Below are positions 10,159 through 18,500 of a stretch of 64,000 nucleotides of DNA, piece by piece. The DNA is from Setophaga petechia (taxonomy: Eukaryota; Chordata; Aves; Passeriformes; Parulidae). The stretch lies in contig JANCRA010000014.1 in NCBI GenBank assembly GCA_024362935.1, positions 10,719,258 to 10,783,257 on the forward strand, read 5' to 3'. The position numbers were made by a program, and so were the translations under genes. The stretch's first letter is position 1. The number at the start of each line of letters is the position of its first letter. A model generated the notes under the pieces. That model was not told the origin of the DNA. It saw only the letters and a list, made by a program, of their open reading frames with translations, and made no database searches.

Positions 10159-13107
10159 GTAAGAGGCCCCCGGGGCTCGCCGCTCGCTCCCCGGGGCGCT
10201 CGGTTCGCGCTGGGGATCGGCCCGGGGGGAGCCGGGGGAGACGCCGGGAGGGCTGTCAGGGGAGAGACGGGCGCTATCGCCGCCCTGCCCGGGAGAGCCG
10301 CCGGAGAGGGGTAGGGCTGCAGCGGCGGCCCCGCAGCGTCCCCCCGCTCCGCCCGGGGGTTTGACGGTGGCGGGGACCGGCCCCAGCGGCCGCCGGCCCA
10401 GCCGCGCACACGCGAGTGGGGAGCCGGTACTGCCCCCGAGGCACCCCCGGGGCCCGGGCTGCCGGGGCCGCAGCGTGCCCAGGACCGGCACCGGGGCGCT
10501 CCGCGGTGGGGGAGGCAGCGCGGCCCGGCCGCCCCGCCGGTGCCGACGGGCTCCGTTCCCGGTAAGGGCAGCGGGACGGAGCGGACCCGGGCCCGGCGCG
10601 CCATCTCAGCCGGGCCGCCCCTTCCCTCTCGCTGCAGGGCGCCCAGTACGAGCTGAAGGAGAGCCCGGGGGTGCAGCACGCCGCCTTCCCCCCCCACCAC
10701 CCTGCCTTCTATCCCTACGGGCAGTACCAGTTCGGGGACCCGTCGCGGCCCAAGAACGCCACTCGGGAAAGCACCAGCACCCTCAAGGCCTGGCTCAACG
10801 AGCACCGGAAAAATCCCTACCCCACCAAGGGCGAGAAGATCATGCTGGCCATCATCACCAAAATGACCCTCACCCAGGTCTCCACCTGGTTCGCCAACGC
10901 GCGGCGGCGGCTCAAGAAGGAGAACAAAATGACCTGGGCCCCCCGCAGCAGGACGGACGAGGAGGGCAACTCCTATGGGAGCGACCACGAGGGGGAAGAG
11001 GACAAGAGGGAGGACGAGGAGGAGATCGACCTCGAGAACATCGACACAGAGAATATCGAAAGCAACAAGGACGAGCTCGAGGACGATCTACAGGATGCCG
11101 ACCTCCTGCACTCTGACTCCAAAACGGACTCGGAGGGATCCGAAGGCTTTGAGGACCTGCCCGGCTCCGAGGAGCGCTACGACAAGGCCTCCGAGGGGGA
11201 GCCGCACCACCTCCGCCACCACCACCTGCACCACCACCACCATCACCATCACCACCACAAGTGCGAGCTGCCCACCACGGCCGCGCCCGTGGGCCCGGAG
11301 CCCCTCAAGCCGCCGCTCCCGCCGCCGCCGCCCCACCTCTCGCCCCCCTCGTCTGCCTCTTCCTCCGCCGCCTCCTCCCCGACGGACGGCGCTTTGGCCG
11401 GCTCCTTGCCGAAACCCAAGATCTGGTCACTGGCCGAGACCGCCACCAGCCCGGACAACCCCCGCAAGTCTCCCGGCGGCGGCTCTCCGCCGGCGGCCGC
11501 CCCCCAGCCGCTGCCGCTGCCCACCCCGCCCCACCACAGACTCGTCTCCTCCTGCCCCCTGGGCAAGTTCCCCAACTGGACCAACCGCGCCTTCCCGGCC
11601 CACCACCACCACCCCCCGCACCCACTGGCCTTACTGAACACTCCCCACCTGCTGGGGCTGGGGGCCGCCTCCGCCGCCCCCCCCGCCGCCGCCTTCCCGC
11701 GGCCCGCGGACCAGGCGCAGAGCGCGGAGCCCGTCGGAGCAGGTGACCGCTGAGGGACGCGGCGGGGACGGGCCGGGCCGGCAGCCGCCCGGGGTCTCGG
11801 CGGTGCGGAGCGGAGCGGCGCGGGAGGCCCCGGGGCCGTGTGCGTGCGGCCGGCCCCGGCGGTTCTGACGGTGCCCCCGGCCCGGCGCGGTCCGGCTCGG
11901 CGCGGAGCAGCCGTCGGGGCGCAGGTGGCGGCGGGCGGGGGCCCCGGGGGCGGTGGCGGAGGTCTCTTGGCCGGGGTAGTCTCGATCCCCGAGAATTACC
12001 TTCCTCCAACGGAGATAATTTTTGTTGCTGTTGTTGTCGCTTTTGCGGGAAGGACCCGGCCGCCAGGTCAGGCTCGCTCCGGGGTCAGCGTGTTTTCTCT
12101 GACGGTCACCTCTGCAAGCAGAGCAGTCGTTGTGTCGTATTTGCAGCTCGCTGAGAAAAGAGCTTAAATCTCGAGGCTTAATTCAGGGATGGGAGGAATA
12201 AAACAGGGGCTATAAAGGAACGCTTTTTCTCCCCTCCCCTTCTCTTTTTAGATCGATCTAGTGCCTTGGAAGTAGAGAAAAAGTTACTAAAGACAGCTTT
12301 CCAGCCAGTGCAGAGGCGGTAAGAGATGGCTCCCTCCGTCTCCTCGGGATGTATGGAGGCAGTTGTAAATGGTTAGCTTATTTTCTCCGCTTCTTTAGGT
12401 TCCCTTTCCAGGGCGGTTTCTTGTTCTTCCTCTGCGCGCGTGGTGGGTTATTCTGTTTATATATTTTCTTTGCTGTTCTCCGTTGTGGCCCCCGGGAGCG
12501 ATTCCCGCGGGCAGGCCGATCTGCGCTCGGGGGCGTTGGGGCTGCGCGGCCGCGGGGCCCGGGCGCGGGTCGCCCCTGGCCCGGGAGCACATCCCTGAGC
12601 CCCCCGCAGAGCGGATCACCTCCCGCCGCTGTCGCTCTGCCGGTGGGAGAGGCACCGAGACAGCAGAAAATAGTAAAATAAAATATAAATTAAAAATTAA
12701 TAATAATAGTAATAACAATGATATTGAAAGCGAAACAAAAAAACCCGCCCAGAGTATGAAAGCTGAAGAGGCTGAGTTTTGCCGCCCCAAATTTGGCGTA
12801 GCAGTCACTCAATTTCAATGAGAAACCAATTACCCTTTTGATTGATTGAAACCACGGGGATCGGGCCCGCCGTGTTTTCGTAGCTAAATACATTTACTGT
12901 AAGTCATTCTGAAAGCTTTTTATATTTAAAAATCTATTAAAATATTAACAACAACAACAAAACCATAGCTACCTGCAGTTACAAATATTGTGCCAGCCCA
13001 AGCTCACTAGAAAGCCTATTAAATTTTTTTTTTCTGTGTCATTTTTTTCCAGGCCCCAGAACCAACTTGACGCCGCTATGGTTCTATCGGCGCTCTCATC
13101 ATCATAG
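9937..13107 (+). CDS. IRX3: Iroquois homeobox protein 3 (TALE homeodomain transcription factor)
   Basis: This is a nuclear DNA-binding regulator of patterning in neural tube, heart, limb and kidney; in mammals it is also linked to body-weight control through FTO-intron enhancers. The coding exons are 9937-10158, 10638-11742, 12252-12318 and 13053-13107 (1449 nt, 482 residues). All introns are GT-AG, and the phases match (0, 1, 2). Residues 1-16 ([16 protein letters not shown]) match the IRX3 start. The TALE homeodomain spans about 108-171, with the NPYP loop at 133-136 and WFANARR in helix 3. An acidic region (about 181-260) leads to ten His (272-281), a Pro-rich stretch, the Iro-box-like KIWSLAETA (335-343) and FPNWTNRAF (385-393). 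The C-terminus [13 protein letters not shown] is IRX3-type. IRX1, the nearest paralogue, differs at both ends. ATG 9937 is the first in-frame ATG and has a good Kozak site (A at -3). Human IRX3 is about 501 residues and, as far as I recall, lacks the His run. Confidence 0.97.
10638..11742 (+). CDS. IRX3: IRX3 coding exon 2 (homeodomain, acidic, His and Pro-rich regions)
   Basis: The exon has 1105 bases and starts with GAQYEL, a junction conserved in Iroquois proteins. It carries the whole homeodomain, the acidic segment, the His10 tract (codons about 11231-11260) and the Iro-box-like motif. The donor is GCAG|GTGACC at 11743, phase 1. Intron 2 is 509 bases. If it is not removed, the frame adds only three residues before the TGA at 11751-11753. 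Confidence 0.95.
12252..12318 (+). CDS. IRX3: IRX3 coding exon 3 (residues 443-464 plus part of 465)
   Basis: This short 67-base exon was found by matching the conserved IRX3 tail: it reads [20 protein letters not shown] and then QR. The acceptor is TTTTTAG at 12245-12251. The donor is GGCG|GTAAGAG at 12319, an excellent consensus site, phase 2. It is too short to appear as a free-standing open frame and would be missed by simple ORF finding. Confidence 0.93.
12319..13052 (+). other. IRX3 intron 3 with small GC-rich patch
   Basis: This intron contains a short CpG-rich patch at about 12480-12650 and then a strongly AT-rich segment (12660-12960) with TAATAATAG and (AAC)n-like simple sequence. 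No additional exon is seen. The first codon of the retained intron completes CGG and the next is TAA, so intron retention stops translation at once. Confidence 0.8.
13053..13107 (+). CDS. IRX3: IRX3 coding exon 4 (C-terminus and stop)
   Basis: The acceptor is TTTTTTTCCAG at 13042-13052. The frame completes Arg465 and continues [17 protein letters not shown] to a TAG at 13105-13107. The ending closely matches the human IRX3 C-terminus as I recall it, which confirms both the gene identity and the exon 3-4 junction. Intron 3 is 734 bases. Confidence 0.93.
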
Positions 13108-13323
13108 TTAATTTTTTATTGTTGTTGTAATGATTGTAAAAAAAAGTCTCTGTATAGTTAAAACTTGTAAGCATGTCCGTATATTCAAACTCAAAAGGAA
13201 AAAAAATACCCGCTTCTGTCCTATCACCTGGGTTAGCTGAGCTGTGAGATTTTTTTTGGAAGTCCAGTGAGAATTAGGTGTTCCCTCTTTTTTTTTTTTT
13301 TGGTTGTTGTTGTTGTTTGTTTT

Positions 13324-13348
13324 TGTACATACCTTAAAAATGTACATA
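13324..13348 (+). promoter_or_regulatory. Two Pumilio response elements in the IRX3 3' UTR
   Basis: TGTACATA occurs at 13324-13331 and again at 13341-13348. Both match the PUM1/PUM2 consensus UGUANAUA exactly and start 17 bases apart. Such pairs in AU-rich 3' UTRs usually lower mRNA stability. Function here is inferred. Confidence 0.6.
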
Positions 13349-13389
13349 TGTGTGAACCAAATTGTACAAGAAAGTATATATTTTTGGCT

Positions 13390-13399
13390 AATAAATAAA
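13390..13399 (+). terminator. IRX3 polyadenylation signal
   Basis: Two overlapping AATAAA hexamers occur at 13390-13395 and 13394-13399, followed by a TGTTGCC/TTTGACT-type downstream region. Cleavage is expected at about 13410-13420. Confidence 0.85.
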
Positions 13400-13439
13400 C
13401 TGTTGCCACTTTGACTACACTCTCGTTTCCCCCCTTCTG

Positions 13440-14350
13440 CAGTTGTTTTCCTCCCGCAGTCCCGCCCCCCCTCCTTCTCTGTCCCTTCCCGGTCGGTTTC
13501 TGGTTTTGCGCGGCTCCGGGTCGGGCGGAGCGCGGGTGGCGGTGCCGTTCCGGGCCGTGCCGGGCCAGCGGCGGGGCCGAGCCGGGCCGCGCTTCCCGCG
13601 GCGGCCGCGCCATCGCTGGAGCCGCAGCGCCCCCTGCAGGCGCGGCCGGTGGCGGGGGCTGCGCGGCCCGAGCGCGGCCGGCGGGTGATCCATCGCCCCC
13701 GCGGACCGAATTACCGGCTGCCGCTTCTAGCCCCCTCCCCGCCCGCCCCCGCGGAGCGCAGGGCAGCGCGGAGCCGCTGAGAGGAACCTTCGGGGGTCAG
13801 TGGTGCCGCCGCGGGTCGGCAGCTCAGCTGCGTTAGTTCTGCCGCTCCCCTCCTGTTGTCGTGCAGCCCAGAGGGCAGTTTTGGGGCGCTCGCTACAGGC
13901 TCTCTGTGAGCTGCCCAAAGCGGCGGGGCTGGGGCATCCCCCCTCTCCCGGGGCTTGGCATTCGGGCGGGAGGCAGCGGCCGGAACGGGGGCACCGAGGC
14001 CCTGCGGAGAGCCCCGGCGGGGAGCCCCGCTCCGCTTCGGACGCGTGGGATGCGCTCCCGCCGCCCCCGGGCCGGTCCGCCTCCTCCCGGCTCCGGGACG
14101 TGCCGGTTGCGCCTCTGCACGCCTCGCCCCGGGAGCTGCCGCCTCCAAAACTTGTAGCTTCGCTTCCCCGGCAAGGTGCTGGAAATCGGCCCAATCCGGG
14201 AAAGGTCCATTTCCGCTCCGAGACCATCCCAAGGGGAGTGTGGTAGGAGGGCGAGGGCTGCTCCCTCCTACCTTCCCCTTCCCTGCAGCCGGTGCCCGCG
14301 GATGGCCGTGCTCATCCCCCCGGCTGATGGGGCAGCTCGGGCAGGTAGAG
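13440..14350. promoter_or_regulatory. CpG island 5, just downstream of IRX3
   Basis: This dense CpG island starts within about 50 bases of the IRX3 poly(A) site. It has no IRX-like coding content. Its open frames are Arg/Pro/Gly-rich and low-complexity on both strands. Possible roles are a promoter for an antisense or downstream non-coding RNA, or an extension of the IRX3 Polycomb domain. Sequence alone cannot decide. Confidence 0.6.
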
Positions 14351-15241
14351 CTTATGGGCCGGCTCCCTCCTGCTTTTGTTCCCAGGCTTTTCTTCTCTAC
14401 CGGGGAGATGTGTCCCCTACCTGTCCTCTCCTTACAGTCCTGGAAACGGCATAATTACAGCGGTCGTGATTAAATAGCTAGTGCTTTTCTCGTTTTGGTG
14501 ACAGACCCCGCAGAGGGGGAGGGTGCTCAGAGCTAGGAAGCAAGAGTTAAAATGAAGTTAAAGTACAAACAGAAGCACATAGCTGACATGCTTCAAGTTT
14601 AGACAGTACAAGATATGCAAATGCACAGGGCTGTGCGGTATTGACATTTTGAGGTCATAGTGATAGGAATGTATTATTTATAGGATTGAGTTGCACTAGG
14701 CCGAAAACTACATTTTAAATCCTAGGCGTTTGTAAGTGATAAGATTTATATATGTGTTTACACCATATGTGTGTGTGTGTGTATACACACACATTTTATA
14801 TAGTGTTTTAATGTTGCACAATTAAGATTCTCCCTGACCAGCATTAGGATGGGGACACCCCTCTCCTGGTGTGTGCTGCAGCCTCCCTGGCTGCTGTTAG
14901 CAATGGCTGGGAGCAAAGGAGGCCAGGGAAGGGACTCACAGAGTTTGCAGCACTGTTGTGATCTCTGCTTTTTCCCCGCTGCGTCGTCTTCCTTTCCCCA
15001 TATGTCCTTTCTGGCCACAGCTCACCCTAGAAACAGCATTTGCCTCTTTGCAGCCCCATGCAGCTCTCTGTCTTTCTGCCAGGAACTGTTCCCACTCTTT
15101 CACTCCGACAGGCTCCTGAAATGGGGGAATCTCTGTGGGTGGGGGGTTAGAAAACAGATCGTTTCTCATGTAAATTTTATCCAGTCTCTCTGCACTTTCT
15201 AGCCCTCTTTTTCCTTAGCCAATTCTAGCTGAGGAAAAAAG
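14351..15241. other. Intergenic, with GT/AC palindrome
   Basis: No gene is seen. An octamer ATGCAAAT lies at 14615-14622 in an AT-rich segment (14540-14760). Positions 14774-14793 form a perfect 20-bp palindrome of GT followed by AC repeats around GTATAC. The remainder is unremarkable single-copy sequence. Confidence 0.5.
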
Positions 15242-15263
15242 AAAAAAAAAAAAAAAAAAAAAG
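15242..15263. repeat. A22 homopolymer
   Basis: This is a run of 22 A on the + strand, preceded by an A-rich stretch. It has no retroelement body that I can recognise on its 5' side, so I call it a simple repeat and not a retroposon tail. Confidence 0.9.
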
Positions 15264-15855
15264 ATTAATGGCATCTAAAATGGGAGGGGTGGGGGGAGAG
15301 AAAGCTAGAGGCAAATTTCCACATCCCCTTCCTCTGGGCATCCTGGTGGGTTTTCCATAGAAACTTTCACACAGCGGCCAGACAGATGCTTAAAGGGGAT
15401 GGAAGAAAATAATGCAACCATGATGGGAAAACAATTGCATCCCCAGCTTTCTACCTCCATTAAAGGCTCCTTTGCCTTTGCACAGAGGCCCTCAGCTCCC
15501 TGTCCCCGCAGAGCCCTCTCCCTTCACTCTGACCACGGGGATGCTCCTGCAGCAGCGGCGTGGAAGCCATGGGAAAGCTGCTTCTTTGGCTTCTGGAAGT
15601 GAGAACTTGGTTTCCCTGCAGGGGGAAAGCAGCCTTTGTGCCTGCCTGGCTTCCCTAATGTGGAGAAAATTCCCATTAATTTTGTGAGGAAACATTTTGT
15701 TATGCATGTTTCAACAAAACATTAAAAATCCTACGCATATTTTTTTTTTTTTTTCAGAAATCCCTCTCAGTTTGACAGCCTCGCTGGAGCCCCAGCCAGG
15801 CCTGCCTGAGACAGCACAGAGAGGCCTCCCTCTCCCTTCTCCCTCTCTGTTGGCT
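15264..15855. other. Intergenic, nothing recognised
   Basis: This is single-copy sequence without a convincing gene. A T-rich run of about 15 bases lies at 15739-15754. Confidence 0.4.
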
Positions 15856-15859
15856 GCTC

Positions 15860-16340
15860 TTTTCCTGTCTAATCAATTATCTCCCTAGCTAGTCCTTCTC
15901 AAAGGTGAGAGCTCATTATGCATATTCATAAATCACAGCTCCCAGACCTGACACTGATTGATGTAATCATCTCCCGCTCGCTCCCTGTCTGCGCGGGGCC
16001 GGCCGGAGGAAGCAGCGGCGAGGAGGAGGAGGAGGAGGAGGAGGCAGGAGAAAGAGACTTCCAACTTGTCAGAGCCCGTTGTGGTGGGAGCGGCCGGCCG
16101 GGCGTAGCGGGCCGTGTCAGGCTCGCCATTGAGGGCGGCCAAAGTGCCCATCACGGCCCGGGATGAGGCAGGAGAGAGCCCTGGGAGCTGGGAAGCAGCG
16201 CTGAGCCGCCCCCAGCACAGCGAGCTGCTATGCAGGCTAAATCACAACAGTGTGGAAAAGATCCAGCACGATTTTAACAATCTAGCATCAGACCATGCAT
16301 TAAAATACCCTCCCAAATCTTTCATGTTAGCTGATGCACG
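15860..16340. promoter_or_regulatory. Candidate conserved regulatory element with small CpG island
   Basis: The left part (15870-15975) is AT-rich with TTATGCATATTCATAAATCA and a TTGATGTAATCATC segment, a dense cluster of homeodomain, POU and CDX-like motifs. It runs directly into a short CpG-rich block (about 15975-16230) and then AT-rich sequence again. An (AGG)8 repeat lies at 16021-16044. A 105-codon frame across it has no recognisable domain and I do not call it a gene. Regulatory function is inferred from composition and motif density. Confidence 0.4.
16021..16044. repeat. (AGG)8 trinucleotide repeat
   Basis: Eight perfect AGG units lie within a small CpG-rich block. Length polymorphism is likely. 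Confidence 0.95.
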
Positions 16341-16431
16341 TGCTGTTTTCTTTGGATACTTAAAACTGGTTTATTCTGTAAGAACAGATATATGTGGTCT
16401 GGATTCTGATCACAAGCATTTAGATATGTGA

Positions 16432-18500
16432 TATAGCAAATATCTTCGTTCATATATCCTCAGTAGTTATACTGTATTAAAAAAAACAAATTTGTCAAGT
16501 ATGTAAGTTGCTGTTGAAAGGGTTTGGGAGCAAAAGGGCTCCTCCAGCTCAGACTACCAGCTTTCCAGATAGGAATGTGTATCTCAGCTATGACTGGTTT
16601 TCCAGTGTGTATACTTCAGTATGTCAGTGTTCAAGATGCTGTTCAGATTATGTGGTTTACCTGTATGGTTAATATTTACACTTTTAAAATACCTCTTTTA
16701 TCATTTTGATCCAAACTATCAGTGTACTAAAGTAATAATACAAAAATATATGCCCTGGTAATCATAACAAGATACAAATCAAAGGGAGCCCTAATCAAGT
16801 ACTTTTGAGAGTGTTATCTTCCTTGTTAACAAATGGTAATAAGAAAATTAGGGCTTACAGCTTGCTTGTGTTTTATCTAAGAAAACCAATAAAGATATCA
16901 GATGCTCTTTGTTTTATATGTTTGAATCTAAAGCAGAATAATGAAGAACATGTACCTTCTAAGGCTTCATTTGCTTTATGGGCATTAACCCTTTAAGATG
17001 CCAGTGAAATTCTGAATTTGCAGAATGAGAACAAGCCTGTGCTGCCACCCAGGGTTTTGAGGCCCAGCTTTGCTGCAGTCAAAACAACATATTTTTTTAT
17101 TAAATGCTGAAATTGGAACAAAGCAACAATGGCCGCTTGCTAGCTGTGCATGTCCAACAGGCCTCTTTACTATTCAGCAAATGGAAGATATTAAACAACA
17201 TTTTGCTTAAAGGTACACTGAGGCCATTTCCATTAGGACATGGTGTCATTCATTTATTCACATGTTAAGTGGATGTCCTTGTGGCTAATGAGTAATAATC
17301 AACAGTGACTCCACTTTATTCCTTTGCTCCCAGCAATGTTAAATACTCTGATGGAGTCTCTTTGCTGACACACTAGAGAATATGGTTAAAAAGTGCTAAA
17401 GGACATTTGCAGCGTGGAGCAGCCACATGCACACATGCTGGAAATGGCACTTTTATTACAATCTATTCTATTAGGCTTTGTTCCTGTTTAAGGCATGCCA
17501 CGTGGAAACTGCTGTTATTTATTTGAAGGTACTTTACTCCTTAAAAGCCGTAAACTCTTTCAATTTGAGAGTGGTTATATACTCTTTCAATGTGGTTATT
17601 GCTGGGAGATGAGCTCTTGTCCAGCTGGTTTCCCAAAAAAATCAGACTGCACCTTGCGATAGCTCTACATTTGGCACATGACTTCAGGTAAATCCTTAGT
17701 GGAGGAGGGATTTAGGGCAGAACCTTTCCTGCAAAAAATCTAGTCTGACATTTATTTTATAAAATAAAGTAACTCCTCTACCAGCTTATTAATTTTATTA
17801 AATCAAATGGCAGCTGCTAAGTAGACTAATAAAATATATTAATCTATATTTTTTTCCTTTGCATGATTGCTTACACTGGAGTCTGCAGCTTGGTTGTCTC
17901 CCATGTCAATTCCTAAAGTTTGAAAGGTATAAATGAATCATTCTTGGTCCTGATTAAGCTTAAGTTAGAAATAAAATATGTCAATCAATCTGGTTGGAAA
18001 TGTTCCTGCTGTCTAAGTTGGTTATGCAAAACACTCTAAGGTGTGTAGGCATGCTCAATTAGGTCAAGGGATCTGATGGCACTCCCAGCCATAAATGTGT
18101 GTCACTCGGATTCCTCATTATTTTTAGCAGTGGTGAAAATGCATGTCAGTAGGCCAGCTAGCCAGGCTAGAATAAAATTACTTACTGGGTATGCATAAAC
18201 CTGAGATTTTAATACATAAGTATGATACTTATTTTCAAGCAAAACAGTGAAAAGAAAATAACTCTCTCTCAAATATATGACTCACTCTATTGGATTTCTC
18301 AGGGATCATTAGTATAATTCACACTGGGCTTTGCAATACTCAAGGTACCTTAGCAGTAAAATTTAAGTGCCTAAAAACATAGATGTAATGTGAAATTAGA
18401 TACAAGGAGTAAAACATTGATTTTCTCTGTTACAGTCTAACTTGCTTCCAAGAAAGATAAAGCTTCACTAGAAGATTAGACCAGCCCCATTCCAAAATAA
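16432..18500. other. Intergenic, candidate enhancer at about 17060-17530
   Basis: No gene is seen. Within it, 17060-17530 looks like constrained regulatory DNA: paired SOX-type motifs AACAAAG (17117-17123) and AACAATGG (17125-17132) lie one base apart, and many TAAT/ATTA cores and a CACGTGG E-box (near 17510) follow. A second similar stretch lies at about 18060-18220. Conservation is inferred. Confidence 0.35.

Larger units (their letters stand above)
9690..12080. promoter_or_regulatory. CpG island 4 over IRX3 5' leader, exons 1-2 and introns 1-2
   Basis: This is the largest CpG-dense block in the window. It covers the leader, exon 1, intron 1, exon 2 and the start of intron 2. It gives IRX3 its GC-rich codon use, which contrasts with the AT-rich exons 3 and 4. 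It also generates long antisense open frames that are shadows of the coding sequence. Confidence 0.8.
13108..13415 (+). other. IRX3 3' untranslated region
   Basis: This AT-rich tail of about 300 bases follows the stop codon and runs to the poly(A) signal. It holds TTG-repeat sequence (13302-13318), an 11-12 base T run near 13289-13301 and two Pumilio-type elements. The end is inferred from AATAAA plus about 20 bases. Longer 3' ends cannot be excluded. Confidence 0.7.

Noticed and set aside
9670..12009. Antisense open frames of up to 287 codons across IRX3
   Set aside because: They are shadows of the GC-rich IRX3 exons and introns. The + strand is confirmed by homeodomain, splice sites and poly(A) signal.
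9937..13107. IRX1 or IRX5 instead of IRX3
   Set aside because: The N-terminus YIRPLYP and the C-terminus [16 protein letters not shown]...VLSALSSS are IRX3-specific; IRX1 and IRX5 differ at both ends.
13411..14473. Protein gene in the CpG island downstream of IRX3
   Set aside because: The open frames overlap in all frames and are low-complexity, with no domain, no Kozak-supported start and no splice evidence.
16114..16431. 105-codon frame starting in the small CpG block
   Set aside because: It begins in GC-rich DNA and runs into AT-rich DNA without a domain. Regulatory sequence is the better explanation.
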